64,000 bases of DNA from Ferruginibacter sp. (GTDB taxonomy: Bacteria > Bacteroidota > Bacteroidia > Chitinophagales > Chitinophagaceae), in NCBI GenBank assembly GCA_019638575.1, contig JAHBTN010000003.1, positions 155,254 to 219,253 on the forward strand, read 5' to 3'. Within the stretch, counting starts at the first letter, position 1, and every line of letters starts with the position of its first letter. The position numbers were made by a program, and so were the translations under genes. Positions 54,719 through 63,935 of the stretch are shown one piece after another. Below the pieces are notes generated by a model. It saw only the letters and a list, made by a program, of their open reading frames with translations, was not told the origin of the DNA and did not search any database.

Positions 54719-54790
54719 TCACAATGCATGTATCATGCCTAATAAGGAAGCAAGCATCAATACACATTTCCAACAATAAGTCTTGTTCAT
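54719..54790 (-). CDS. Possible short hydrophobic peptide
   Basis: A 23-codon frame from ATG 54790 to TGA at 54719. It starts MNKTYCWKCVLMLASLL: two lysines, then a C-x-x-C and a hydrophobic core like a short membrane or signal peptide. The ATG is preceded by an A-rich tract typical of Bacteroidota starts. No family recognised; could be chance. Confidence 0.25.
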   Translation of the reverse strand: MNKTYCWKCVLMLASLLGMIHAL

Positions 54791-54850
54791 TTTTTAATTT
54801 TTATAAAAACAAAAATATCGTTTACCATGTTGTTAACTTGTTAAAGATTT

Positions 54851-57031
54851 CTACAACCTTATCTTGATACCGCCATTGGTTACAAAGCCTTCGGTATGGT
54901 TCCATATCTGGTCAAAACCGGGATTATTGTGTGGCGGGTTAACCACAGTTTTATAATTACTCTGCCGTTGGTTGGTAAAGTTTTCAAAATTTATAAATAC
55001 AGTTACTTTCCTGAAAGTTTTTTGTGCCATAAAACCAAACTCCCAGTATGATGGCGTTCTGGTTCCATTATCAAGATATTGCCTGTCGGTGAAATAACCT
55101 TCAAGCCCTAATTTAAAATTATCTTCCTTTTCATACATCAATGTAAGGTTAAGTTTATTTTTTGGAACCAGGCTTAAAAATTGGTTACCTGTAAGATATT
55201 TTGCATTAGCATCAGTAAAGGTATAACCAACAAACAGTTTCAGGTCTTCTTTAAAAATAAGTTTCAGGTTTGTTTCAAAACCGCTGCTGATAACAGGTTT
55301 GGCGGCATTGGCAAAATAATGGTTACCTAAAACATCGGTATGTAATACCAATGGCCTATTAATTCTTGTATAAAAAAACATTTGATTAATACTAAATACA
55401 AAATGTTCATTTATGTTAGTTTTGAAGTTAACATCAGCCGTACCACCAATACTTCGTTCGGCTTGCACATTATTTAATGCCTGTAAGTTTTGGTATTGCA
55501 GGTTTTCTGTTTCTTCTGTAAAAGAAGTTGGTATCTTATACCCCAACCCGCCGCCGATTCTTGAACTAAGTTTATGATTTATTTTAAACAAAGCTGATAA
55601 TCTTGGCAAGACAAAAGTTTGATTTTTTGAAAAATTATTGTTCTTATATTTTACATAATCGGCCCTTAGCCCACTTTCTAAAATCACACGGTTAGTAATA
55701 TCCCAGGTATCCTGTAAATAGACTCCGGTAGTAAATGACTGGGCAGATAATATCCGCATATTACGATGAGTGAATTTATCGCTAACCAGGTTTAATCCGC
55801 CAATGAAAGTATGTTTTTGCTTTGTGGCCATCACCGACAGGTCGGTAAAACTATTGATATTGTACCCCGAAAAAAAGAAGTTTGAAAGGCTGATAACACG
55901 GTCAAAATATGCAAGGCTTTGCTTTAGCTTTATCTTATTACCGCTGGCAAATGTTTTATCAATTTCCAGTGTGGTAGTATTTCTTACTGTATTGTTTTCT
56001 TCAAAATAAGTATGCAACGAATCGGCTTTGTATTTTATAACTTCCATATCGCCGCCCCTGTTATCGCCCCAGGTATAACTATTGCCCAGCATGATGCTTA
56101 TGGATGGTGATGGATAAAAAAACAAGCGTGGGTTTATGGTGAAATTCCTGTTCTTAGGCAGTTCCGAAAAACCATCTTTATCCACATCGTAAGCTTTTTG
56201 AAAATTTACAAGCGCCAACATGCTGTAGCCTATTTTTTTAAATTTTTGTGAAGCATACCCGCCGATATTTGTTTGCCCTATATGCGATTGATTAAAAAGA
56301 AAATCATACTCAGCTTTTTCTTTAGGAAGTTTTGAGATGAAGTTAACTACGCCTGCAATGGCGCCACCACCATATAATGTAGATGCAGGGCCTTTAATTA
56401 CTTCTACCTGTTTAAGATCGAGTGGTGGAATTTCAAGCACACTTAAACCGCTTGCAAAATTTCCAAAATTAGGATAACCATCTTTCAGCAATTGTGTGTA
56501 ACGGCCATCGAGCCCTTGCACCCTAATGCTGGCATTGCCGCTGGTAGCCGATGTTTGCTGCACTTGTATTCCAGTGCTCTCATGCAATAACATACTAACA
56601 TTTGCAGGCCGCATATTATTTTTTTCATCCAGTTCCTCACCATCTATTGTTTCAACCCTTGATGCTGTGTTGCCAATGGTGCGGCTGGTTCGGGTGCTTT
56701 GCACAATAACTTCATCCATCTCATCATCTGCAGGGTTTAGGAGGACGATGATTGGGTTATTGTTAGCCAGGGGAAAAGTATAATGACGGCTTACTGTTTG
56801 GTAACCGGTAAAACTAAAAGCTATTAGTTGCTTACCGTTGGGGATATTAAAAAGTTTTGCCTGGCCAAGCGGATCTGCATGGCCGCCAATATTGGATGAT
56901 GTAACCATAACTGATGCTCCATGCAGCGGAGCCAAAGTTTTTTCATCTTTAATGATTACATTAAAAGTGTTTTGTGCCTTTGCGGCATATATCAATATTG
57001 TTGCAATAAGCAACAAGCAAATTTTTTTCAT
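54851..57031 (-). CDS. TonB-dependent outer-membrane receptor
   Basis: 726-residue receptor: signal peptide, N-terminal carboxypeptidase-like regulatory domain (FNVIIKDEKTLAPLHGASVM), TonB box region (DEMDEVIVQST), plug domain (SGNASIRVQGLDGRYTQLL, KQVEVIKGPASTLYGGGAIA), and a beta-barrel ending in VTNGGIKIRL. The DUF6660-like gene precedes it by 39 nt in the same direction, hinting at metal uptake. Ligand not deducible. Confidence 0.9.
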   Translation of the reverse strand: MKKICLLLIATILIYAAKAQNTFNVIIKDEKTLAPLHGASVMVTSSNIGGHADPLGQAKLFNIPNGKQLIAFSFTGYQTVSRHYTFPLANNNPIIVLLNPADDEMDEVIVQSTRTSRTIGNTASRVETIDGEELDEKNNMRPANVSMLLHESTGIQVQQTSATSGNASIRVQGLDGRYTQLLKDGYPNFGNFASGLSVLEIPPLDLKQVEVIKGPASTLYGGGAIAGVVNFISKLPKEKAEYDFLFNQSHIGQTNIGGYASQKFKKIGYSMLALVNFQKAYDVDKDGFSELPKNRNFTINPRLFFYPSPSISIMLGNSYTWGDNRGGDMEVIKYKADSLHTYFEENNTVRNTTTLEIDKTFASGNKIKLKQSLAYFDRVISLSNFFFSGYNINSFTDLSVMATKQKHTFIGGLNLVSDKFTHRNMRILSAQSFTTGVYLQDTWDITNRVILESGLRADYVKYKNNNFSKNQTFVLPRLSALFKINHKLSSRIGGGLGYKIPTSFTEETENLQYQNLQALNNVQAERSIGGTADVNFKTNINEHFVFSINQMFFYTRINRPLVLHTDVLGNHYFANAAKPVISSGFETNLKLIFKEDLKLFVGYTFTDANAKYLTGNQFLSLVPKNKLNLTLMYEKEDNFKLGLEGYFTDRQYLDNGTRTPSYWEFGFMAQKTFRKVTVFINFENFTNQRQSNYKTVVNPPHNNPGFDQIWNHTEGFVTNGGIKIRL

Positions 57032-57070
57032 TAAAATTAAATTAGAAGTTGATCAATAGTATTATAAAAG

Positions 57071-57388
57071 CTAACTGATCCTGGGCGGCTGCCAGATATT
57101 TCCAAAATAATTTGAAGGAATTGTGTGATTGGAGTAGTTAAAATAATTATGGCGATTACCTGTGTTATTTATAATTACAGTATGCGATAAAAACTGGTTA
57201 ACCGTAACCACATGAACACAACAGGTACAGGTACAAAACGAGCCACAGTCTTCATCCTGGTGTTGTTTATCGTTTTCAGCTTTTGAAGTGTTGCTTTGTA
57301 TTTCATTGGCACAGCCAATAGTTTGTGCACAACTTATGCCGGGCAGTGCAAGTAAATACAAACTGAAAAGGAATACTATTATTTTCAC
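57071..57388 (-). CDS. Cys-rich secreted protein, DUF6660-like
   Basis: 105-residue exported protein (FLFSLYLLALPGISCAQ). The mature region is H/N/D-rich and has a cluster EDCGSFCTCTCCVHVV, resembling the DUF6660 family placed next to TonB receptors in Bacteroidota. The Cys/His-rich pattern suggests metal binding. First gene of a likely two-gene operon with the receptor. Confidence 0.7.
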   Translation of the reverse strand: MKIIVFLFSLYLLALPGISCAQTIGCANEIQSNTSKAENDKQHQDEDCGSFCTCTCCVHVVTVNQFLSHTVIINNTGNRHNYFNYSNHTIPSNYFGNIWQPPRIS

Positions 57389-57466
57389 GCTGCAAAAATA
57401 AATGAATGGCAGCTTCTATAGAAAAAGTTTTACAGATATTAACACAACATAGTTGCATCATTTTAT

Positions 57467-58360
57467 TCAATGTATCTCATCAATCTTATTATACATCTGT
57501 TCTAACACTGACAAGTTTAGTTTTAACCAGTTTTGTTCTCCCTTTGGCCAGGTGTATTTCACATCCATCAGTTTTTCGGCAATATGGTATGCCTGCATAG
57601 CCTGTTCTTTGTTGTAAAAACAATTAATCCAGTCTTCTTTCAGTTCTTTTTCTTTCTTTAAAAAGATACCTCCACCATACCATTTAAAGCATGATGGCAG
57701 GCCCCAAAATGATACAGATTTTTCATCCTTAGCCAAAACTGATTTGTAAAACAATAAAAAGAAATTCAAATTTTTTTTTAATCGTTGATGCACTTCCGGT
57801 TCAGTCTCTTTTTGTAAGGGCTTTATACGCCATTGGTTATTTTCTATGCAAAAAGGTTCATCATTAGCATTTTTTAAACGTAACCCTGCACCAATAAATT
57901 TTAAATTGGTTTTGCTGTTTACGCCTGTGTTTACCAGTACCAGTTCATCAAAAGCCAGCCTTGCAATCTTATACACATCTTTATTCCTGTCTATCAAATT
58001 TGTTAATGTTAATATTTTGGCAGCATCATCATAAATCCAGGTTCCATAATCAAAAGTGCTCCTCCAATTTTTAATAAAACTGCCTTTTGTTGAAAAACTA
58101 AAACTTCGGTAAGGTATTTCAAATGCAGAATTTTCATCCATTCCATCAAGGGCTCCTGCATCATCTTCCAATACCCAATCCTGGCATAAGATATTTTGTA
58201 TTGATTTTGATGTATCAAGATAAACAATATCCTTACTGATGTGCTGCTCCTGTTTTTGCACTGTCTTGTCTATACTGTTCTCAGCCTGTTTACTGTTGCT
58301 GTCATTACAGGCAGCAACGATAATGGCTATCATACCAACTGTAAAAATTATTCTTTTCAC
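57467..58360 (-). CDS. Lipoprotein of unknown function
   Basis: 297-residue lipoprotein (FTVGMIAIIVAAC, Cys18). Residues ~55-165 form a possible lipocalin-like region (CQDWVLEDDAGALDGMD, RSFSFSTKGSFIKNW, GTWIYDDAAKILTLTN). The C-terminal ~100 residues are helical and charged. No family named. Divergent from the 58514 receptor across 153 bp. Confidence 0.7.
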   Translation of the reverse strand: MKRIIFTVGMIAIIVAACNDSNSKQAENSIDKTVQKQEQHISKDIVYLDTSKSIQNILCQDWVLEDDAGALDGMDENSAFEIPYRSFSFSTKGSFIKNWRSTFDYGTWIYDDAAKILTLTNLIDRNKDVYKIARLAFDELVLVNTGVNSKTNLKFIGAGLRLKNANDEPFCIENNQWRIKPLQKETEPEVHQRLKKNLNFFLLFYKSVLAKDEKSVSFWGLPSCFKWYGGGIFLKKEKELKEDWINCFYNKEQAMQAYHIAEKLMDVKYTWPKGEQNWLKLNLSVLEQMYNKIDEIH

Positions 58361-58513
58361 CTTGTTTAAGTTTAAGCTGTAAATTTAGGGCAATGATATA
58401 TAAATTCAATACTGCAGCATTCCATCAATTTTCATCATTAAATAAAAAAATCCGTTGTTTAAATTCTGAATGAAATAATTTCGTTGACAGGTTAAAATAT
58501 TTATCTTCATACA

Positions 58514-61015
58514 ATGAGAGTTGCCTTTACATTTCTTTTACTGCTAAGTGCCCTGTCATTATTTTCCCAATCAAAATCGGCCAGCATTAGCGGAAAGCTG
58601 GTTGATGAAAATGACAACCCTGTTTCAAATGTATCGGTAATGATACTGGGAAAAACAAAAGGCATCACTACAAATGATAGCGGTTATTTTAAGATAAAAG
58701 TGGCGGCAGGCAGATCGTTTGCACTTGTTTTTTCGCATGCCGGGTATAATGAAGAGCAAAGAAATTTTTTTTTGAGCGAAGGTGAGGAAGAAAAAATAAC
58801 GGTAAAATTGGAACGTGGCAGCAAAACATTAACCACAGTTGTAGTTGGCGATGATAAAGAGCATACAGAAACCGGTCTTACAAAAATTAATCCCAAAACA
58901 GCCATCACCTTACCAAGCACCACAGGCGGCGTAGAAGCAATGATAAAAACATTGGTGGGCAGCAACAACGAACTCACATCGCAATACAGTGTACGTGGCG
59001 GCAATTACGATGAGAACCTGATTTATATAAACGACTTTGAAATCTTCAGGCCCTACCTGGTAAGGAGCGGCCAGCAGGAAGGCCTTAGCTTCATTAATCC
59101 CGAACTGGCAAAAAACGTAAATTTTTATACAGGGGGTTTCCAGGCAAAGTATGGCGATAAGATGAGCAGCGTTTTGGATATACAATACAAAAAGCCTACA
59201 ACTTTTGGAGGTTCAGTGTATATCAGTTTGCTTGAACAGGGCTTTCACCTGGAAGGTGCATCCAAAAAAGGAAAAATAACTTACCTGGCAGGTGTACGCA
59301 ACCGAAGCAATAAAAATCTTTTAAAAAGCCAGGAAACAACGGGTTCTTACATTCCATCTTCAACCGACGTACAGGGCTTAATCACATACAAGATTAATGA
59401 TAAAATACAATTGGAATTACTGGGCATTTATTCTGTAACAAAATTTTCGTTGTATCCCGAATCGGCCCAAAAAACAACTTCGGTGTTTTCGCCTTTGTTT
59501 ACTGCCAACCTGGGTTTGGATATATTATTTGAAGGACAGGAAAAGGATGGTTATAAAACCAACCTTGTTGGGCTCAGCATTGTACATACACCCAACAAAA
59601 GATTAAAACTTAAGTGGATGGCAAGCCGTTTTCAAAATAAAGAAAATGAAAACTTTGATATAGCGGGCAGTTATCTTTTTGGCGACCGTGATTTTGACCG
59701 TACCAGCAGTACATACGGGCAAATTATAAATCCGCTGGGCGCAGGTTATTATCAAAATTATGGCCGTAACCAATTAAATATTGATGTGTACAATGCATCG
59801 CTGAAAGGCTCTTATGCTGCCGGCAAACATTTTATACAGTTTGGCAACAGTTTTGAGCAAACCAATATCACCGACAAGCTTAAGGAATGGGAATACCAGG
59901 ACAGCGCCGGTTATTCGCTACCCTACAACCCGGCTAATTTGAATTTATTTAATTATTTAAATTCTAATGCAAACCTTAGCATTCAAAAATACAGCGGTTA
60001 TGTGCAGGATAACATCCGCCTTGGTAAAAATGGCAACGATATAAGTTTGCAGGCAGGCCTGCGTTACAATTATAATTCGCTTAACAAAGAATTTTTACTA
60101 AGTCCCCGCATGCAAATAAGCATTAAACCCAACTGGAAAAAAGATGTGGTGTTAAAACTTGCCGCAGGCATTTACGACCAACCACCATTTTACCGTGAGT
60201 TGAGGAGATACAATGGCACGCTGAACACTGATGTGAAGGCACAAAAAAGTTTCCAGATTGTGGCGGGAGTTGACTATAATTTTAAAGGCATTGAAGGCAG
60301 GCCTTTCCGCCTTTCAACCGAAGCATATTACAAAAGCATGAGCAGTGTGGATGTGTATGATATTGACAATGTAAAAATTCGTTATGCCGGTAACAACGAT
60401 GCCAAAGCCTATGCCACGGGTTTTGAAGCACGCTTGTTTGGCGAGCTGATTAAAGATGCACAAAGCTGGTTGAGCATAGGAATTATGCAAACAAAAGAAA
60501 ACCTCAACAATGATTTTTATTACCAGTATAAAAATGCTGCAGGAGAAATCATCACATCGCAAAGCACCGACCAGGTGGTAGTTGACAGCATAAAAAACGA
60601 AGTGGGTTATGTACGCCGCCCTACCGACCGCTTAATAACTGTAGGTTTATATTTAGAAGATTACTTGCCCACCAATAAAAATTTTAAGTTTCATTTAAAC
60701 ATGCTGTATGGCAGTAACATGAGTTACAACATACCTAACAGTGTAAAGTACCGTAATGCATTAACCATTGAACCATATTTAAGGGTTGATGCCGGTTTTA
60801 GTGCACAATTGCTGAGCGAAAAAAGCAAGCGCCGTAGCCACAGCCCTTTCAGAAGCTTTGAAAATATTTGGGCCAGTTTTGAAGTGTTTAATTTAATTGA
60901 CCGGCGCAACACCATCTCTTACCAGCTTATAAAAGATTTTGCAAACAATGTGTACAGCATCCCTAACAGGCTTACGCCGAGGCTGGTAAATTTTAAAATT
61001 GTAGGAAGGTTTTAG
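58514..61015 (+). CDS. TonB-dependent outer-membrane receptor
   Basis: 833-residue receptor with signal peptide (FLLLLSALSLFSQ), carboxypeptidase-regulatory-like domain (ISGKLVDENDNPVSNVSVMI), plug domain (QYSVRGGNYDENLIYINDF, GGFQAKYGDKMSSVLDIQYK) and a barrel ending RLVNFKIVGRF. Followed by a small gene 4 bp downstream. Transport substrate unknown. Confidence 0.9.
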   Translation: MRVAFTFLLLLSALSLFSQSKSASISGKLVDENDNPVSNVSVMILGKTKGITTNDSGYFKIKVAAGRSFALVFSHAGYNEEQRNFFLSEGEEEKITVKLERGSKTLTTVVVGDDKEHTETGLTKINPKTAITLPSTTGGVEAMIKTLVGSNNELTSQYSVRGGNYDENLIYINDFEIFRPYLVRSGQQEGLSFINPELAKNVNFYTGGFQAKYGDKMSSVLDIQYKKPTTFGGSVYISLLEQGFHLEGASKKGKITYLAGVRNRSNKNLLKSQETTGSYIPSSTDVQGLITYKINDKIQLELLGIYSVTKFSLYPESAQKTTSVFSPLFTANLGLDILFEGQEKDGYKTNLVGLSIVHTPNKRLKLKWMASRFQNKENENFDIAGSYLFGDRDFDRTSSTYGQIINPLGAGYYQNYGRNQLNIDVYNASLKGSYAAGKHFIQFGNSFEQTNITDKLKEWEYQDSAGYSLPYNPANLNLFNYLNSNANLSIQKYSGYVQDNIRLGKNGNDISLQAGLRYNYNSLNKEFLLSPRMQISIKPNWKKDVVLKLAAGIYDQPPFYRELRRYNGTLNTDVKAQKSFQIVAGVDYNFKGIEGRPFRLSTEAYYKSMSSVDVYDIDNVKIRYAGNNDAKAYATGFEARLFGELIKDAQSWLSIGIMQTKENLNNDFYYQYKNAAGEIITSQSTDQVVVDSIKNEVGYVRRPTDRLITVGLYLEDYLPTNKNFKFHLNMLYGSNMSYNIPNSVKYRNALTIEPYLRVDAGFSAQLLSEKSKRRSHSPFRSFENIWASFEVFNLIDRRNTISYQLIKDFANNVYSIPNRLTPRLVNFKIVGRF

Positions 61016-61019
61016 ATAA

Positions 61020-61424
61020 ATGAAAAGAGCTATTTTAGTAAGTTTCTTGCTGCTATACTTAGTATATGGTTTTGCGCAAAAAACCGGTGATAAAAAATTT
61101 GATAAGTTAATTCACAAATGGACTTTTTTGCAATTTGAACGAGTTGAAAAGAATGGGCTGTCTGTTACTGTGAATAAAACAAAATATGCCGATAGCATTA
61201 CATTTGAATTTAAACCTGACCAAACATTAACAGTGGTTTATCCTGCATCTAAAACAGAAAATTATAATTGGCGATTTAAAAGAAAATTTATTGTAATTAC
61301 TTCAACTGGAATTAACAATCCAGCAATACCGGGGATTTACGAAATTCATTTTTTAGATAAAATATCTCAACTTTTTTTACAAAGAAGAAGGCAACCTCAT
61401 AATGGAATAATGCTAAGATATTAA
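61020..61424 (+). CDS. Small secreted protein, lipocalin-like
   Basis: 134-residue exported protein (AILVSFLLLYLVYGFAQ). The mature part opens KLIHKWTFLQFERVEKNG and continues with beta-strand pattern (DSITFEFKPDQTLTVVYP), like a lipocalin-like (DUF4923/lipocalin_5-type) beta barrel; exact family not certain. Starts 4 bp after the TonB receptor stop, so it is likely cotranscribed. Confidence 0.7.
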   Translation: MKRAILVSFLLLYLVYGFAQKTGDKKFDKLIHKWTFLQFERVEKNGLSVTVNKTKYADSITFEFKPDQTLTVVYPASKTENYNWRFKRKFIVITSTGINNPAIPGIYEIHFLDKISQLFLQRRRQPHNGIMLRY

Positions 61425-61470
61425 ACTGATATTTGCTTCACTTTGCAATGTTCAGCAATACCTATGTATT

Positions 61471-61716
61471 TTAAGCTACTTTGTTTGTAAGATAAAAAAT
61501 GATTAATCCCAAAATGGAAGCAAGGTAAACAGCAGCAATCATCAAGCCTATTTTTTTTCTGTAAATGGTTCCTTTTAAATAATCGATAAGGCATACAATG
61601 ATAAATAATGGGATTAGCCAAAATGAAAATCCTATCAGCATAAATAAACAGAAAGGGAAAAGGCTTACAAGCAAGCAAAAAAGAAAAATATGAATATGAT
61701 TCAATCTTGTCAGCAT
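61471..61716 (-). CDS. Small membrane protein
   Basis: 81 residues with about three hydrophobic segments (HIFLFCLLVSLFPFCLFMLI, FWLIPLFIIVCLIDYL, IAAVYLASILGLIIFYL). No family recognised. A different frame over the same bases at 61421-61678 lacks this pattern and is rejected. Confidence 0.5.
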   Translation of the reverse strand: MLTRLNHIHIFLFCLLVSLFPFCLFMLIGFSFWLIPLFIIVCLIDYLKGTIYRKKIGLMIAAVYLASILGLIIFYLTNKVA

Positions 61717-61829
61717 CGTGTATTGTAAAATTTATAATCTTAAAACTAATATAAATTTCCTGTAATACAAAACATTTAAATAAAGAATTTCACAATGAAG
61801 GCAAAATATTAATCTTAGCAGAAATTCAA

Positions 61830-62486
61830 TTATTTTTTCTTTTTGTCTAATTGTTTTATGGTTCGTATCAATGGTAATTCTTCATATACACAATCTGTTA
61901 TAATTACTTCCTGTCTTCGTGTAACAGTGCCGCCCATTAAAGAGATTAATTGGTTGTGATAGATGGGGTTTATAATAAATCGTGGTGCATTTACGATATA
62001 ATTCCTCCTTTCCCAATCAGTAGGATACCTGTATGAAATCAATAGTTCCTGGATTGAATCATTTACCCCGATAAAAAAATGGTCTTTTACATCATGATAT
62101 TTATATAAATTAAATTTATTCCCTTTATAAAGCACTTTAATAGGAATTCGTTCTACATTGAAGCTATCCTTATACATTATTATAAAGTCCATTTTTGTTA
62201 CATAGGCCATTCCCCTTGCGCCAAACCAACTTATGTATTCATGATTTCCGAATGAAATAGATTTACAATTATCTAAAGGAAGGTATTCACTTTCGCTGTC
62301 TGCCAGGTTTGCTTTGAATTGGATATCCGAGAACACCTTCATATCCTTTATCTGGAAAAAGCCGGATATTGTATCACCGCTGTTATTAATATATGAACCT
62401 GGAGTAAAATCTTTATCCTGCGAAACACTTGTAAAACTTAAACCCATCAGTATCAGGGCAAGCAATAAGGGTGAAATTTTTTTCAT
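61830..62486 (-). CDS. Secreted protein of unknown function
   Basis: 218-residue exported protein (LLLALILMGLSFTSVSQ). The mature N-terminus, TPGSYINNSGDTISGFFQI, matches a widespread Bacteroidota opening for secreted beta proteins; the rest is beta-rich and ends in K-rich tail. No catalytic motif. Confidence 0.7.
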   Translation of the reverse strand: MKKISPLLLALILMGLSFTSVSQDKDFTPGSYINNSGDTISGFFQIKDMKVFSDIQFKANLADSESEYLPLDNCKSISFGNHEYISWFGARGMAYVTKMDFIIMYKDSFNVERIPIKVLYKGNKFNLYKYHDVKDHFFIGVNDSIQELLISYRYPTDWERRNYIVNAPRFIINPIYHNQLISLMGGTVTRRQEVIITDCVYEELPLIRTIKQLDKKKK

Positions 62487-62575
62487 AAAGAGGTAGATAT
62501 TGTTACAAAAATAATAAACTATATTTTAAAAAGGGTGCAAATTATATTGATTACATTGTTTGAACAATTAAGAAG

Positions 62576-62612
62576 TTAAGGGGCATTAAGGGTTATACTT
62601 AATGTTCCTTAA
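62576..62612. repeat. 15-bp-stem hairpin between divergent genes
   Basis: Arms TTAAGGGGCATTAAG (62576-62590) and CTTAATGTTCCTTAA (62598-62612) pair fully if two G-U pairs are allowed in RNA, around GGTTATA. It lies in the 214-bp gap before the DUF1801 gene. Confidence 0.7.
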
Positions 62613-62700
62613 TACTTTAATGGTTAAATTACAAACTGTTTTAGTTAATTTGTTGCCATTCATTTTAGAAAACTAAATTCCAAAATGAAAATGAATTAAT

Positions 62701-63120
62701 ATGCAACCAAAAAACAACCTTGAACTTTATTCACTACTTACCGAAGAGGAAAGAATCATGGTAGATGTGCTGCGTCAAATCATCCTCGAAGTTTTGCCGC
62801 CACATTGTTATGAAAAACTAACCAATAATGTTCCCTACTTTTTTGGCAACAGGCGTATTTGTTTAGTTTGGCCGGCAAGCATTAAAGGCGGAGGAGTAAA
62901 AAAGGGCGTGTTATTTGGCTTTAGCTACGGCAATCGCATAAATGATACAGACGGGTACCTTGAACATGGAACCAATAAAAGAATTTATTACAAAATATTT
63001 AAATCGGCTAATGAAATAAAGATAAGGCCCCTAAAAAAGATATTAAAAGAGGCTGTTGCATTGGATGCTACATTTAGCAAAGCCAAAAAAATATATTCTT
63101 CAAGGTATTATAATCATTAA
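62701..63120 (+). CDS. DUF1801 domain-containing protein
   Basis: 139-residue cytoplasmic protein matching the DUF1801/YdhG-like fold: LPPHCYEKLTNNVPYFFGNR, VWPASIKGGGVKKGVLFGFS, and TNKRIYYKIFKSANEIKI. Function unknown. Its stop overlaps the degenerate remnant on the other strand. Confidence 0.8.
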   Translation: MQPKNNLELYSLLTEEERIMVDVLRQIILEVLPPHCYEKLTNNVPYFFGNRRICLVWPASIKGGGVKKGVLFGFSYGNRINDTDGYLEHGTNKRIYYKIFKSANEIKIRPLKKILKEAVALDATFSKAKKIYSSRYYNH

Positions 63121-63278
63121 AACCTTGTGAGTGCTGCGTAGGTGAAAAATTCTTTAACTTCCTGTTCGCTTACTTCAAATCCTGGTATAAACTATACAGG
63201 TTCTGCAAAACTGATGTCGTTGAAATAACACTTTTGTTTACTAAACATAAAGGGTTGTATGGAAAATATTTTTAAATC
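63117..63278 (-). pseudogene. Possible remnant of a decayed gene
   Basis: On the minus strand 53 codons read in one frame with a single internal TAG: DLKIFSIQPFMFSKQKCYFN, then DISFAEPV, stop, then FIPGFEVSEQEVKEFFTYAA up to LTRF and a final stop. The composition looks protein-like (acidic amphipathic helix near the end). No start or family recognised; upstream frame closes at TAA. Confidence 0.35.
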
Positions 63279-63379
63279 TTAAACATTTCTCTTAATAAAA
63301 ATTTTAATGATTACATTTATACAGCCTGGTTAAACCTGCCCTTTAAACTGAAAACGAAATTGTTTTAAAAAAATTCAGT

Positions 63380-63862
63380 ATGAGCAACAATATCAACTTG
63401 TCTAAAGGCCCGGGTGTGTATATACCGCCGCCATTATTGTATGTCCTTATTTTCATCGCTGCAATTTTCATACAAAAACAAATCCCTATTGCCGATGAAA
63501 TTTTTAATACCACCTTGATTAAAATTACCGGCGGCGTTTTTTTAATAATTGCCCTGTTTTTTTTGGTAAGAAGCCTGCGACAGTTCTTTCTTACAAAAAA
63601 TACGGTGATATTGATAAAACCGGCAACATCTTTACAAACTACAGGCATTTATGCTATTACCTGTAACCCAATGTATGTTGGTTTGGCAATTGTTTATTTA
63701 GGCATTACCTGTTTCATTGGCAACTGGTGGAACATAATCTTATTTCCGATACTCTTACTAATTGTACAGGAATATGTGATTAAGCGTGAAGAAAAATACC
63801 TGGAAGCTGAATTTGGGAAACAATACCTAGAGTATAAAAATAAAGTGAGAAGATGGCTGTAA
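63380..63862 (+). CDS. Isoprenylcysteine carboxyl methyltransferase (ICMT)-like membrane protein
   Basis: 160-residue integral membrane protein with about four hydrophobic segments and the ICMT/PEMT-like C-terminal signature: GIYAITCNPMYVGLAIVYLG, then YVIKREEKYLEAEFGKQYLE and YKNKVRRWL. The family methylates diverse lipids or small molecules with SAM; specific role unknown. Stands alone with an inverted repeat following. Confidence 0.85.
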   Translation: MSNNINLSKGPGVYIPPPLLYVLIFIAAIFIQKQIPIADEIFNTTLIKITGGVFLIIALFFLVRSLRQFFLTKNTVILIKPATSLQTTGIYAITCNPMYVGLAIVYLGITCFIGNWWNIILFPILLLIVQEYVIKREEKYLEAEFGKQYLEYKNKVRRWL

Positions 63863-63881
63863 TTACACTTTCAAAATATAC

Positions 63882-63912
63882 TTTAATGATGTATCAAAAA
63901 ATCATCATTAAA
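63882..63912. terminator. 10-bp inverted repeat after the methyltransferase gene
   Basis: Arms TTTAATGATG (63882-63891) and CATCATTAAA (63903-63912) around an 11-base A-rich loop. AT-rich stem and no T-run, so termination is only likely. Confidence 0.5.
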
Positions 63913-63935
63913 TTTATACAGCAAAAATAAATAGC

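Noticed and set aside
61421-61678. 85-codon minus-strand frame overlapping the small membrane protein
   Set aside because: No hydrophobic pattern or start context; the 61471-61716 frame is better.
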